Assembly: GCA_903830985.1 (NCBI GenBank)
Contig: CAIKVZ010000264.1
Location: 1 to 64,000, forward strand
Direction: 5' to 3'
Source of the DNA: an uncultured beta proteobacterium
GTDB lineage: Bacteria; Pseudomonadota; Gammaproteobacteria; Burkholderiales; Burkholderiaceae_C
Length of the DNA: 64,000 nt
The position numbers and the translations under genes were made by a program. Position 1 is the first letter of the stretch; every line of letters begins with the position of its first letter. Of the stretch, positions 20,710-30,239 are shown piece by piece. Below the pieces are notes generated by a model. That model did no database searches. It was given only the letters and a program-made list of their open reading frames with translations, and had not been told where the DNA came from.

Positions 20710-21177
20710 TTATGCCGTCTGCGTGGCATTCCAGTTGGCGATCAACTGGTGCAGGGCCTGCGCATCGTCGCTGGTCTTGATCTTCTCGCGCAGCGCGGCG
20801 TCGCTCAGCAGTTCGGCGATTTCCGACAGGATTTCCAGATGCTTTTGTGTCGCGGCTTCGGGCACCAGCAGAAAGATCAGCACCGCCACGGGCTGTTCGT
20901 CGGGTGACTCGAAACCGATGGGCTGGGCCAGCTGGAATACGGCCGCCATGGGCGACTTCAATCCCTTGATGCGGCCATGGGGAATGGCCACGCCATGGCC
21001 GAGTCCGGTGGAACCCAGGCGTTCACGGGCAAAAAGGGAGTCGGTGATCAGTGTGCGGCTCAAGCCGTGCAGGTTCTCAAAGAGCAGGCCGACTTCCTCG
21101 AAAGCCCTCTTTTTGCTGGTCACATCAACGTGCACCAGCACTTGGCTGGAAGGCAGAATGGCGGCGAGTCGATTCAT
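20710..21177 (-). CDS. ptsN: PTS IIA-like nitrogen-regulatory protein PtsN
   Basis: 155-residue EIIA(Ntr) protein. Active-site His lies in [16 protein letters not shown]; other family stretches are [13 protein letters not shown] and [29 protein letters not shown]. In proteobacteria PtsN controls K+ homeostasis by binding TrkA or KdpD, which fits the potassium genes elsewhere in the window (inference). It is co-directional with hprK. A strong terminator stands between it and hpf upstream. Confidence 0.95.
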   Translation of the reverse strand: MNRLAAILPSSQVLVHVDVTSKKRAFEEVGLLFENLHGLSRTLITDSLFARERLGSTGLGHGVAIPHGRIKGLKSPMAAVFQLAQPIGFESPDEQPVAVLIFLLVPEAATQKHLEILSEIAELLSDAALREKIKTSDDAQALHQLIANWNATQTA

Positions 21178-21256
21178 GGTCGGGCAGATTATGCACCGGC
21201 TGGGGTGCGCTTGAATTATTTCGACGAAGTCGAGCGGGTCGCGCCTTCGCGGGCAG

Positions 21257-21283
21257 AAAAAAGCCGCCCTGAAGTGGGGCGGC
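21257..21283 (-). terminator. Intrinsic terminator after hpf
   Basis: Read on the minus strand: a 7-bp GC stem (GCCGCCC/GGGCGGC, plus-strand 263-269 and 277-283 of the 21 kb block) with a 7-nt loop, followed by six T (plus-strand A run 21257-21262). It lies 18 nt after the hpf stop and before ptsN, so most hpf transcripts should end here. Confidence 0.85.
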
Positions 21284-21300
21284 GGTTGGCGCGCGTGGGC

Positions 21301-21633
21301 CTATTGAATCAGGCGCTTGGGCGTCTCGTGGTGGTGGTCCTGGCGGCGTTCCTTGTGGGCGAGAACCTGGCGATCGAGCTTGTCAACCAGTTCATCCACG
21401 GCGGCATACAGGTCTTCGTGCGAGCTTTCGGCAAACAGATCGTTGCCCTTGACGTGAATATTGCACTCTGCGCGCTGGCGGCGCTCTTTCTCCTTTTGAT
21501 TGTCCACTGTCAGTCTTACCTTTACATCCACCACCTGGTCGAAGTGGCGTATGACGCGATCGAGCTTGGTCGTTACATAACTGCGCATGGCGGGAGTGAC
21601 TTCCAGGTGTTGACCGCTGATCGTCAAATTCAT
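21301..21633 (-). CDS. hpf: Ribosome hibernation promoting factor
   Basis: 110-residue HPF/RaiA-family protein that dimerises or inactivates ribosomes in stationary phase. Start [33 protein letters not shown] and the core [37 protein letters not shown] are typical; the His-rich tail [13 protein letters not shown] follows. It is a short-type HPF. rpoN, its common upstream neighbour, is not here: purU lies upstream on the other strand. It has its own terminator before ptsN. Confidence 0.94.
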   Translation of the reverse strand: MNLTISGQHLEVTPAMRSYVTTKLDRVIRHFDQVVDVKVRLTVDNQKEKERRQRAECNIHVKGNDLFAESSHEDLYAAVDELVDKLDRQVLAHKERRQDHHHETPKRLIQ

Positions 21634-21802
21634 AAATAGTCTCCAGTAGCTGAGGGGTTGAAAGGCAGTTTCACTATGCCCCCGTTGCAGACGAAAAGCA
21701 AACAATTTTTCGCCTCCCAGACCGGGGCATAATGCGGCGTGGTACCGGCCTTTTCGGTCATGTCCAGGCAGTCTGTGCTGCGGCCCTGCGACAATCGGGC
21801 TC

Positions 21803-22666
21803 ATGAATGCACAGCCCACGAATCCAGCCTACATCCTGACTCTCTCTTGCCCCGACCGCTTAGGGCTGGTGCACAGCGTTTCCGGCTTTCTGGCCGAGCG
21901 CGGCGGCAACATCGAAGAAGCCGCCCAGTACAACGACCACGGCACCGGCCTGTTCTTCATGCGCGTGCGCTTTGCCTGCGCACAGCTCAGCCACCCCGAA
22001 TTATTGGCGCAGCTCGAGCCTTTTGCGCTGGCGCTGCAGATGCGCTACAGCCTGCACGCGACCTCGGCGCCGGTGCGCACCGTGCTGCTGGTGAGCAAGG
22101 AAGGCCACTGTCTGAACGACCTGCTGTTTCGCTGGAAATCGGGTCTGCTGCCGCTGGACATCCGTGCCATCATTTCCAACCACCGCGAGTTCTACCAGCT
22201 CGCGGCCAGCTACAACGTGCCGTTTCACCACATCCCCGTGACCGCCGCCACCAAGGCGCAGGCCGAGGCGCGGCAGTACGAGATCATCCAGAACGAGGAA
22301 GCCGAACTGGTGGTGCTGGCGCGCTACATGCAGATCCTGAGCAACGACCTGTGCCAGAAGCTGGCCGGGCGCGCCATCAACATCCACCACTCCTTTCTGC
22401 CCAGCTTCAAGGGCGCCAAGCCCTACTACCAGGCGCACGAACGCGGCGTCAAGCTCATCGGCGCAACCGCGCACTATGTGACGGCTGATCTGGACGAAGG
22501 CCCGATCATCGAGCAGGACGTGGCGCGCGTGGACCACAGCAAGACCGTGGAAGACCTCACCGCCCTGGGGCGAGACACCGAGAGCCAGGTGCTGGCGCGC
22601 GCCGTGAAATGGCACAGCGAGCACCGGGTGCTGATCAACGGCCACAAGACCGTGATCTTCAAATAG
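21803..22666 (+). CDS. purU: Formyltetrahydrofolate deformylase
   Basis: 287-residue enzyme hydrolysing 10-formyl-THF to formate and THF. N-terminal ACT domain (about 10-90, [28 protein letters not shown]) and a formyltransferase-like catalytic domain with [21 protein letters not shown] and [18 protein letters not shown] containing the catalytic His and Asp. The ATG at 21803 gives the standard N-terminus. Length is normal. Confidence 0.96.
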   Translation: MNAQPTNPAYILTLSCPDRLGLVHSVSGFLAERGGNIEEAAQYNDHGTGLFFMRVRFACAQLSHPELLAQLEPFALALQMRYSLHATSAPVRTVLLVSKEGHCLNDLLFRWKSGLLPLDIRAIISNHREFYQLAASYNVPFHHIPVTAATKAQAEARQYEIIQNEEAELVVLARYMQILSNDLCQKLAGRAINIHHSFLPSFKGAKPYYQAHERGVKLIGATAHYVTADLDEGPIIEQDVARVDHSKTVEDLTALGRDTESQVLARAVKWHSEHRVLINGHKTVIFK

Positions 22667-22692
22667 CGTCGCTGGCTGCCACAATGTGGCCC

Positions 22693-23106
22693 ATGCAAAG
22701 CCTTTTTCACCTCGCCTTCAACGTCACCGACCTGGACCAGGCGCGCGCCTTCTACGGCGGCGTGCTGGCCTGCAGGGAGGGGCGCAGCAGCCCCACCTGG
22801 GTGGATTTCGACTGGTTCGGTCATCAGCTGTCACTGCACCTGGGCAAGCCGTTCCAGACCGAAGCCACGGGCCGTGTCGGTGACCATCTGGTACCCATGC
22901 CGCACTTCGGCGTGATCCTGGCGCTGCGCGACTGGCAGGCCACGGCGCAGCGACTGACGGATGCGGGAACCGAATTCGTGCTGGCGCCGCAACTGCGCTT
23001 TGCCGGCGAACCGGGCGAGCAGTGGACGATGTTCTTTCTCGACCCCTTTGGCAACCCGATTGAAATCAAGGGCTTTGCTTCGCTGCAGTCGGTGTTTGCC
23101 AGTTGA
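22693..23106 (+). CDS. VOC superfamily (glyoxalase/dioxygenase fold) protein
   Basis: 137-residue vicinal-oxygen-chelate protein. LFHLAFNVTDLDQARAFYGG and FFLDPFGNPIEIKGF are the paired beta-alpha-beta-beta-beta modules, with candidate metal ligands His (residue 5), His in VPMPHFG and Glu in NPIEIKG. Enzymatic role unknown; such proteins include lyases, dioxygenases and binding proteins. Start at 22693 chosen by family N-terminus; ATG 22684 is three codons upstream. It precedes marC by 10 nt. Confidence 0.85.
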   Translation: MQSLFHLAFNVTDLDQARAFYGGVLACREGRSSPTWVDFDWFGHQLSLHLGKPFQTEATGRVGDHLVPMPHFGVILALRDWQATAQRLTDAGTEFVLAPQLRFAGEPGEQWTMFFLDPFGNPIEIKGFASLQSVFAS

Positions 23107-23116
23107 GCGCCAGCCC

Positions 23117-23716
23117 ATGATGAACTACACCTTTGTCTCGGCCACGATCCTGCTGGTGCTGATCCTGGATCCGTTCGGCAACATCCCGATCTTTGCCAAC
23201 GCGCTGCGCAACGTGCCGCTGCAGCGGCGCCCGAAAGTGATCCTGCGCGAGGTGCTGATCGCCTTCGTGCTGCTGCTGGCCTTCATGTTCATGGGCGAGG
23301 GCTTCTTGCGCGTGATGAATCTGAGCGAGCTGGCGCTGCAGCTCGCCGGTGGCGTGATCCTGTTTCTGATCGCCCTGCGCATGATCTTTCCGCCCCCGGC
23401 GGTCGATGTCCCATTGGAGGCGAGCGAGCCGCTGATCGTGCCCCTGGCCATTCCCGCGCTGGCCGGCCCGTCGGCGCTGGCCACGGTGCTGCTGCTGGTG
23501 TCGCAGGCGCCGCAGCGGCGACTCGAATGGATCGGCGCACTCAGCGTCACCATGGTCGTGTGCGCCGTCGTGCTGGTGCTGGCCGAGCGCATACAGCGCC
23601 TGCTGGGGGACCGCTTTGTGGTCGCCGTCGAGCGCCTCATGGGCCTGATCCTGGTGGCCGTATCGGTGGAGATGCTGCTGCGCGGCTTCAAATCCTACGC
23701 ACTGCAACTGCACTGA
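23117..23716 (+). CDS. MarC family integral membrane protein
   Basis: 199-residue inner-membrane protein with about six helices. The N-terminal SATILLVLILDPFGNIPIFANALRNV is the MarC/UPF0056 signature, and LALQLAGGVILFLIALRMIF and PLAIPALAGPSALATVLLLVS follow in order. No function is firmly known for the family; it is not an antibiotic pump. Slightly short against E. coli MarC (221). Likely co-transcribed with the VOC gene. Confidence 0.9.
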   Translation: MMNYTFVSATILLVLILDPFGNIPIFANALRNVPLQRRPKVILREVLIAFVLLLAFMFMGEGFLRVMNLSELALQLAGGVILFLIALRMIFPPPAVDVPLEASEPLIVPLAIPALAGPSALATVLLLVSQAPQRRLEWIGALSVTMVVCAVVLVLAERIQRLLGDRFVVAVERLMGLILVAVSVEMLLRGFKSYALQLH

Positions 23717-23747
23717 AAATTTATCTGAAACCTAGGGGAAAAAATTG

Positions 23748-24653
23748 ATGAACGCACCTCGATATTCCACGGCAGACCAACTCCCGGCCAGCCCCTGCTT
23801 CCTCAACGGCGAATACAGCGCGCTGCGCGACGCGCGCATCAGCGTCATGGACCGCGGCTTCATCTTCGGCGACGGGGTCTACGAAGTCGTGCCGGTCTAC
23901 GCCGGGCGGCCGTTTCGCTTTGCCCAGCACATGGCGCGCCTGGACCGCTCGCTGGGCGAGCTGCGCATGAAGAATCCGCTGACGCACGCGCAGTGGGGCG
24001 AGATAGTGGCCGAACTGGTGCAGCGCTACGCCGCTTTTGCCGGCGTGCCCGCCGATCAGGCCGACCAGCTGATCTACATCCAGCTCAGCCGCGGCGTGGC
24101 GATGCGTGACCATGTCATGCCGCAGGACATTGCGCCCACGGTCTTCGTCATGAGCAACCCGATGAAGCTGCCCACGCCCGCGCAGCGCGCGCAGGGCGTG
24201 GCCTGCATCACGGCCGACGACTTCCGCTGGGAAAAGGCGCACATCAAGAGCACCAGCCTGCTGGGTTCGGTGTTTGCGCGCCAGCTCAGCTTTGACGCCG
24301 GCGCCATGGAAACCGTGATGTTCCGCCACGGCTTGCTGAGCGAGGCCGCGGCCAGCAATGTCTGGATCGTCAAGGGCGGCAAGTTGCTCGGCACGCCCAA
24401 GGACAACCTGGTGCTCGAAGGCGTACGCTACGGCCTGATCGAGCAGCTCTGCCGCGACGCCGGCATTGCCTTCGAACTGCGCCGAGTCACCAAGGAAGAA
24501 GTGCAGGGCGCCGACGAACTGCTGCTGTCCTCGGCCACCAAGGAGGTCCTGCCCGTGACCAGCCTGGATGGCAAGGCCGTGGGCCAGGGTGCGCCCGGAC
24601 CGGTCTACGCCAAGCTCTATGCCGGCTATCAGGCGGCCAAGGCTGCGGCATGA
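23748..24653 (+). CDS. D-amino-acid transaminase-like PLP enzyme (class IV)
   Basis: 301-residue fold-type IV PLP aminotransferase. The PLP-binding Lys is in [48 protein letters not shown] and [17 protein letters not shown] are the family hallmarks. Closest to D-alanine aminotransferase; aminodeoxychorismate lyase or branched-chain aminotransferase are less likely from the [12 protein letters not shown] form. The ATG at 23748 has AGGGGAA upstream. Its stop overlaps the DUF493 start as ATGA, so it leads the dat-DUF493-lipB-lipA row and is well conserved there in Comamonadaceae-type genomes. Confidence 0.88.
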   Translation: MNAPRYSTADQLPASPCFLNGEYSALRDARISVMDRGFIFGDGVYEVVPVYAGRPFRFAQHMARLDRSLGELRMKNPLTHAQWGEIVAELVQRYAAFAGVPADQADQLIYIQLSRGVAMRDHVMPQDIAPTVFVMSNPMKLPTPAQRAQGVACITADDFRWEKAHIKSTSLLGSVFARQLSFDAGAMETVMFRHGLLSEAAASNVWIVKGGKLLGTPKDNLVLEGVRYGLIEQLCRDAGIAFELRRVTKEEVQGADELLLSSATKEVLPVTSLDGKAVGQGAPGPVYAKLYAGYQAAKAAA

Positions 24654-24934
24654 GTGTCGCCGAGCCCACCCCGGCACCCGAATCGCTGATCGTCTATCCG
24701 TCGCAGTTTCCCATCAAGGTCATGGGGCTCAAGGTCGAGGGCATGGTGGCGGCGATCACGCACGTCGCGCAACAGTTCGACCCGGGCTTCGACGCGGCGA
24801 CGGTGGAGCTGCGCGAGAGCAAGGGCGGCAAGTACCTGGGCGTCACCATCACCATCACGGCGACCAGCCGCGAGCAGCTCGACGAGCTGTACCGGACCCT
24901 CTCCACGCACCCCATGGTCAAGGTGGTGCTGTAA
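24650..24934 (+). CDS. DUF493 (YbeD/UPF0250) family protein
   Basis: 94-residue small cytoplasmic ferredoxin-like fold protein. [23 protein letters not shown] and [33 protein letters not shown] match the family, usually encoded before lipB. Role unknown; association with lipoate genes is conserved in proteobacteria. Starts inside the preceding stop codon (ATGA). Confidence 0.93.
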   Translation: MSVAEPTPAPESLIVYPSQFPIKVMGLKVEGMVAAITHVAQQFDPGFDAATVELRESKGGKYLGVTITITATSREQLDELYRTLSTHPMVKVVL

Positions 24935-24936
24935 GC

Positions 24937-25713
24937 GTGGACATCGCCCTGCGTCAGCTCGGGAGGGTCGACTACCTGCCCACCGCCACGGCGATGCAGG
25001 ACTTCACCGCAGCGCGCGCACCCGAAACTCCGGATGAATTGTGGATCTGCGAGCACCCTCCCGTCTTCACCCAGGGCCTGGCCGGCAAGGCCGCGCACCT
25101 GCTGCTGCCAGGGAGCATCCCCGTGGTGCAGACGAATCGCGGCGGCCAGGTGACTTACCACGGGCCCGGGCAGGTCGTGGCCTATCCGCTGATCGACATG
25201 CAGCGCGCCGGCTACTACGTGAAGGAATTCGTCTACCGCCTGGAGGAGGCCGTCATCAGGACCCTGGCGCACTTCGACGTCACGGGGCACCGCGTGGCGG
25301 GCGCGCCCGGCATCTACGTGCGCCTGGACGATCCGGGTTCGCACGCCATGCTGCCGCAGCGACCCACGAAAGCGAATTCGGGGTCAGCGGAATTGGGGTC
25401 AGCGGAAAAGGGGTCAGAGCCGTTCCGCGACGCGGCCGGATCCGACCCCAATTCCGCGGGATCCGACCCCAAATTTCCGGACTTCACCGGCCTGGGCAAG
25501 GTGGCCGCTCTGGGCATCAAGGTCAGTCGGCACTGCACCTACCACGGCCTGGCGCTGAACGTGGCCATGGACCTGGAACCCTACGAGCGCATCAACCCCT
25601 GCGGCTATGCGGGTTTGCGCACCGTTGACCTTTCTACAATCGGGGTCTCGGTCAGCTGGCAGGAAGCCGCTGACCTGTTGAGCCAAAAGCTTGTGACCTA
25701 CCTCGCGCCATGA
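24937..25713 (+). CDS. lipB: Octanoyltransferase LipB with a repeat-derived insertion
   Basis: 258-residue enzyme moving octanoyl from acyl carrier protein to lipoyl domains. Family motifs: [21 protein letters not shown], catalytic Lys in [18 protein letters not shown], and catalytic Cys in [10 protein letters not shown]. The start is GTG at 24937, two nt after the DUF493 stop. Unlike relatives of about 215-235 residues, it carries an extra low-complexity stretch of roughly 35 residues (about 143-183, rich in Gly-Ser-Asp) between [12 protein letters not shown] and GKVAALG, encoded by a cluster of GGGGTCAG/CCGACCCC repeats. The frame is kept and all catalytic residues remain, so activity is plausible. 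Confidence 0.93.
   Translation: MDIALRQLGRVDYLPTATAMQDFTAARAPETPDELWICEHPPVFTQGLAGKAAHLLLPGSIPVVQTNRGGQVTYHGPGQVVAYPLIDMQRAGYYVKEFVYRLEEAVIRTLAHFDVTGHRVAGAPGIYVRLDDPGSHAMLPQRPTKANSGSAELGSAEKGSEPFRDAAGSDPNSAGSDPKFPDFTGLGKVAALGIKVSRHCTYHGLALNVAMDLEPYERINPCGYAGLRTVDLSTIGVSVSWQEAADLLSQKLVTYLAP
25380..25470. repeat. GGGGTCAG inverted-repeat cluster inside lipB
   Basis: Three direct copies of GGGGTCAG (25380-25387, 25395-25402, 25410-25417) face two copies of CCGACCCC (25442-25449, 25463-25470). A 15-nt arm (25386-25400) and its near-perfect complement (25444-25458) could fold into a hairpin. The block sits in frame in lipB, at a loop that is variable in the family. Confidence 0.85.
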
Positions 25714-26708
25714 AACCCACAGAAACCCATACCGTGCGCGAAGCGCAAAGCGTTGAAAACTACGACCCTTCCGCCAAGCAAAAGGCCGCCGCCAAGCTGT
25801 CGCGCATTCCGATCAAGGTGCAGGCCGGCGAGGTACTGCGCAAGCCCGACTGGATCCGCGTCAAGGCGGGGTCTCCCAGCACGCGCTTCTACGAAATCAA
25901 GGACGTGCTGCGGCAGAACAAGTTGGTCACGGTGTGCGAAGAGGCCTCCTGCCCAAACATCGGCGAATGCTTCGGCAAGGGAACGGCAACCTTCATGATC
26001 ATGGGCGACAAGTGCACGCGGCGCTGCCCGTTCTGCGACGTCGGCCATGGGCGGCCCGATCCGCTGGACGTGAACGAACCCGAAAACCTGGCCAAGACCA
26101 TCGCCGCGCTCAAGCTCAAGTATGTGGTCATCACCAGCGTGGACCGCGACGACCTGCGCGATGGCGGCTCCCGGCATTTTGTCGACTGCATCACGCGCAT
26201 CCGCGCCCTGTCGCCGCACACGCAGATCGAGATACTGGTGCCCGATTTCCGCGGACGCGACGACCGCGCCTTGGAGATATTGAAGGCCGCGCCGCCGGAC
26301 GTGATGAACCACAACCTGGAGACCGCGCCGCGCCTGTACAAGGAGGCGCGCCCCGGTTCCGACTACCAGTTCAGCCTGAACCTGCTCAAAAAATTCAAGG
26401 CGCTGTTTCCCGACATTCCGACCAAGAGCGGACTGATGGTGGGACTGGGCGAGACCGACGAGGAGATCCTGCAGGTGATGCAGGACATGCGCGACCACGG
26501 TATCGACATGCTGACCCTGGGCCAGTACCTGGCGCCTTCCACTTCGCACCTGCCGGTGCGCCGTTACGTGCACCCGGACACCTTCAGGATGTTCGAGGAA
26601 AAAGCCTACGCCATGGGCTTCAAGCACGCGGCCGTGGGCGCCATGGTGCGCAGCAGCTACCACGCCGACCAGCAGGCCGGGCACGCCCTGGGCACGACGG
26701 CCGGCTGA
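25710..26708 (+). CDS. lipA: Lipoyl synthase
   Basis: 332-residue radical-SAM enzyme inserting two sulfurs into octanoyl groups. Auxiliary cluster cysteines in [15 protein letters not shown], radical-SAM CxxxCxxC in [17 protein letters not shown], and the C-terminal RSSYHAD Ser ligand. The ATG at 25710 overlaps the lipB stop (ATGA), so lipB and lipA are coupled. Length is normal. Confidence 0.97.
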   Translation: MKPTETHTVREAQSVENYDPSAKQKAAAKLSRIPIKVQAGEVLRKPDWIRVKAGSPSTRFYEIKDVLRQNKLVTVCEEASCPNIGECFGKGTATFMIMGDKCTRRCPFCDVGHGRPDPLDVNEPENLAKTIAALKLKYVVITSVDRDDLRDGGSRHFVDCITRIRALSPHTQIEILVPDFRGRDDRALEILKAAPPDVMNHNLETAPRLYKEARPGSDYQFSLNLLKKFKALFPDIPTKSGLMVGLGETDEEILQVMQDMRDHGIDMLTLGQYLAPSTSHLPVRRYVHPDTFRMFEEKAYAMGFKHAAVGAMVRSSYHADQQAGHALGTTAG

Positions 26709-26745
26709 GCTCAGGCGGGCGCAGCGGACAGATCCACTTCACAGC

Positions 26746-29700
26746 ATGGTCCGTTTCAACAGCGCCTTGTGGTTTGACCCGCGTTCCCTGCTGGAGATCA
26801 GCGACAGCGCCACCTACGGCCGGGGTCTGACGCTGTACCTCGGGCAAAAGGCGCTGAACCTGGAAATAGTTCCCGAGGACGGCCATTGGCGCCTCACGGG
26901 CAAGGTGCAGGGCGGGCACCGCGATCCCTACAGCCTGTCCATCGAGATGGCGCTATTGCCCGACGGCCGGGTCGATTACTGGGACAGCGAGTGCAGCTGT
27001 CCGGTGGGCGGCCAGTGCAAGCACGGCGTGGCGCTGATGCTCAAGGCGGCCTACCAAGGCTTGCAGCGGCTGGGCGACAGCGCGAACCAGGACCGGGTGC
27101 GCCGTGTCGAACCCACGCCCGAGCAACTCGAGGCGGCACGCATGCTGGCGCTGGAGCGCCAAATCGAACGCGACCGTCAGGACGCCGAGGCGCAATTGCT
27201 GCGCTGGCTGGGCGAGCTCGACCGCGCCGTTGGCGGCGCGCCGCCGGCGCTGCCCATGCCGGGCAGGCCGGCCGCGGGCGAGCGTCCCGATCAATTCCTC
27301 TACCTGTTGAACGTGGCGGGATCCCAGAGCCCGCGCCCCCAGTTGCAGATCACGGCCGTGGTGTCCTACGCCAAAGTCACCGGTGGCTGGGCCAAGCCCA
27401 AGGCCATCAAGACCCAACCCTATCCCGGCCAGGCGGTGTACGACAGCGCAAGCGAAGTCGACCACGAAGTGCTGCAGCTGATTCGTGCCATGCCCGATGC
27501 CAACCCCTACCGCTACAACCACCCGTTTTCCGCCCAGGTGGTGCTGCACGGCCAGGTGGGAACCATCGTGCTGCAGCAGGCCGCCAGCACGGGGCGTCTG
27601 TTTCTGGACGACGGCCGCGGCGCACCGGGTGCGCCCGTGCTTTGGGGTGCGCCGCTGACGCTGGGCTGGCACTGGCAGGAGTTGCCTGGCGCGGCCAACG
27701 CCGAGCCGGGCTGGACGCTGCGCGCGCAGCTTGCCGCAGGCACGGCCCAGCTGTGCCTGAACCAGCCGCCGCTGTACCTCGATGCCGCAGCCGGCCTGTG
27801 CGGTCCGGTGCTGGCAGAAGGCCTTGCACCGGCGCAGCTCAATGTGCTGCTCAAGCCCGTTCCCCTGAAGCCCTCGGCGTTGAAGAAGCACCAGCTTGAA
27901 CTGATGCAGCGCCTGGGCCCTTTGCCGCTGCCGCCGGTACTGCAATCGCTTCAAACCCTGCAAGGCGTCACACCGGTCCCCCGCCTGCACCTGACGCCAT
28001 GCACACCGGCCGAGGTCCCGCATCGCGGTCTGGTGCAGGCGCGATTGCGCTTCGACTACGCCGGCCACATCGGCTGGTGGGCGGGTCAGGGCACCTCGGT
28101 GCTGGTCGAAAACGCGCAGGGGAAATGCCTGCTGCAGCGCGACCCGGAGGCCGAGCTGGACGCCATCACGCGCTTGCTGGATCTGGGCCTGATGTCGGCC
28201 GACAAGGGCCTGTTCGGCATTCCCGGCGATGAGCCGCAGCAGACCTGGTTGCACTGGGCCGACAACGATTTTTCGGTGCTGCGTGACGCCGGTTTCTCGC
28301 TCACCCTGGCCGATGCGCTGCAGGGCTGGATTGCGCACGCCGACACGCTGGACGTGCAGTTGCAGGGGCAGGGCGCGGACGAAGCCGCCTCGCCCTGGTT
28401 CGAGCTGTCGCTGGGCATGGAACTGGGCGGGCAGCGCCACAACATCCTGCCCTGGTTGCCCGAGCTGATCGCTGCCGCCGCCGCGAGCCCGCGCGACCCG
28501 GTGAGCGGATTGCCGCAGATTCCGCCCTTCGTTTATTTGAAAGACCGTGTTGGCGCGGGCTATATCCGCCTGCCCACCGACGCGCTCAAACCCTGGATGG
28601 GTGCGCTGCTCGAACTGGTGGGAGACCGCGCGCACGACTTCTCGGGTGACAGCCTGCAGCTCTCGCGCCTGGACGCGCTGCGCACCGCAGCCTCGCTGGG
28701 CGAGGGCGCGGTCTGGGCCGGCGCGCAGGCCTTGCGCGCCATGGTGCAGCAACTCGGTGGTGGCACCGCCATGGCCGAAGTGCCGGTCCCGCCGGGCGTG
28801 CAGGCCAGCCTGCGCCCCTACCAGCAGCAGGGTTTGAACTGGCTGCAGTTCCTGCGCACGCACGGCCTCAACGGCATCCTGGCCGACGACATGGGCCTGG
28901 GCAAGACCTTGCAGACCCTGGCCCATATCCAGGTGGAGAAGGACGCAGGGCGCCTCACGCAACCTGCGCTCATCATTGCGCCGGTGAGCCTGATGGGCAA
29001 CTGGCAGCGCGAGGCTGCGCGCTTCTGCCCGGGGCTGCGCTGCCTGGTGCTGCACGGCAAAGAGCGGCACAAACTGGCCGACACCATGGACCAGCATGAC
29101 ATCGTGCTCGCGCCCTATTCGCTGCTGCAGCGCGACAGCGAGCGCTGGTTGCAGCAGCCCTGGCACCTGGTGGTGCTGGACGAGGCACAGAACATCAAGA
29201 ACGCCAGCACGCACGCGGCCCAGGTGGCCGGCCAGTTGCAGACCCGGCATCGGCTGTGCCTGTCGGGTACGCCCATGGAAAACCATCTGGGCGAACTCTG
29301 GAGCCTGTTTCACTTTCTGATGCCGGGCTTTCTGGGCAGCCAGGCGCGCTTCAATGAGCTGTTTCGCAACCCCGTGGAGAAGCACGGCGACGCCGATCGG
29401 CTGGCGCAACTGCGCGCGCGCGTCACGCCCTTCATGCTGCGCCGGACCAAGGCGCTGGTGGCGTCCGAGCTGCCGCCCAAGGTGGAGACGGTGCTGCGCG
29501 TAGAGCTCTCGGGCAAGCAGGCGGACCTGTACGAAACCATCCGGCTGGGAACGGAAAAGACCGTGCGCGAGGCGCTGGCCGCCAAGGGCCTGGCCAAGTC
29601 GCAGATCACCATCCTGGATGCGCTGCTCAAGCTGCGCCAGGTGTGTTGCGACCCGCGGCTGCTGCCGCTGGACGTGGCGAAGAAGGTCAAGACCTCGGCC

Positions 29701-30216
29701 AAGCTGGACCAGCTCATGGAGATGCTGGGCGAGATGCTGGCCGAGGGCCGGCGCATCCTGCTGTTTTCGCAGTTCACCAGCATGCTCACGCTGATCGAGG
29801 CCGAGCTCAAGCAACGCCAGCTGAACTGGGTCAAGCTCACGGGGCAGAGCCAGAAGCGCGATGCGCTGATCGAGCAGTTCACCAGCGGCCAGGTGCCGCT
29901 GTTCCTGATCAGCCTGAAGGCCGGCGGCGTGGGCCTGAATTTGCCGCAGGCCGACACCGTGATCCACTACGACCCCTGGTGGAACCCGGCCGTGGAGAAT
30001 CAGGCGACGGACCGCGCACACCGCATCGGTCAGACACAAAGCCTGTGGGTCATCAAGCTGGTGGCGCAGGGAACGATAGAAGAGCGCATCCTGGCGCTGC
30101 AGGAGCGCAAGGCCGCGCTGGCCGACAGCCTGTACAGCGGCGCGGCGGCACGCAAGCAGCCGCTGTTCACCGAGGGCGATCTGGCCGAGTTGCTCAAACC
30201 GCTGTCCGGGCTCTAG
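26746..30216 (+). CDS. SNF2-family helicase with N-terminal SWIM zinc finger
   Basis: 1156-residue predicted DNA translocase. A SWIM zinc motif at about 83-93 (CSCPVGGQCKHG) is followed by a long uncharacterised region (100-660), then SF2 helicase lobes: ADDMGLGKTLQTL (716-721), DEAQ box (812-815), SGTPMENHLGELWSLF, and lobe 2 with RILLFSQFTSMLTLIEAEL and ATDRAHRIGQTQ (from 1090). All canonical ATPase motifs look intact. The family is widespread in bacteria with unclear role (chromatin-like remodelling, transcription or repair). It stands 37 nt after lipA and converges with the diguanylate cyclase. Confidence 0.92.
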   Translation: MVRFNSALWFDPRSLLEISDSATYGRGLTLYLGQKALNLEIVPEDGHWRLTGKVQGGHRDPYSLSIEMALLPDGRVDYWDSECSCPVGGQCKHGVALMLKAAYQGLQRLGDSANQDRVRRVEPTPEQLEAARMLALERQIERDRQDAEAQLLRWLGELDRAVGGAPPALPMPGRPAAGERPDQFLYLLNVAGSQSPRPQLQITAVVSYAKVTGGWAKPKAIKTQPYPGQAVYDSASEVDHEVLQLIRAMPDANPYRYNHPFSAQVVLHGQVGTIVLQQAASTGRLFLDDGRGAPGAPVLWGAPLTLGWHWQELPGAANAEPGWTLRAQLAAGTAQLCLNQPPLYLDAAAGLCGPVLAEGLAPAQLNVLLKPVPLKPSALKKHQLELMQRLGPLPLPPVLQSLQTLQGVTPVPRLHLTPCTPAEVPHRGLVQARLRFDYAGHIGWWAGQGTSVLVENAQGKCLLQRDPEAELDAITRLLDLGLMSADKGLFGIPGDEPQQTWLHWADNDFSVLRDAGFSLTLADALQGWIAHADTLDVQLQGQGADEAASPWFELSLGMELGGQRHNILPWLPELIAAAAASPRDPVSGLPQIPPFVYLKDRVGAGYIRLPTDALKPWMGALLELVGDRAHDFSGDSLQLSRLDALRTAASLGEGAVWAGAQALRAMVQQLGGGTAMAEVPVPPGVQASLRPYQQQGLNWLQFLRTHGLNGILADDMGLGKTLQTLAHIQVEKDAGRLTQPALIIAPVSLMGNWQREAARFCPGLRCLVLHGKERHKLADTMDQHDIVLAPYSLLQRDSERWLQQPWHLVVLDEAQNIKNASTHAAQVAGQLQTRHRLCLSGTPMENHLGELWSLFHFLMPGFLGSQARFNELFRNPVEKHGDADRLAQLRARVTPFMLRRTKALVASELPPKVETVLRVELSGKQADLYETIRLGTEKTVREALAAKGLAKSQITILDALLKLRQVCCDPRLLPLDVAKKVKTSAKLDQLMEMLGEMLAEGRRILLFSQFTSMLTLIEAELKQRQLNWVKLTGQSQKRDALIEQFTSGQVPLFLISLKAGGVGLNLPQADTVIHYDPWWNPAVENQATDRAHRIGQTQSLWVIKLVAQGTIEERILALQERKAALADSLYSGAAARKQPLFTEGDLAELLKPLSGL

Positions 30217-30239
30217 GCGCCGTCCGGGGCCTCTGCCCG

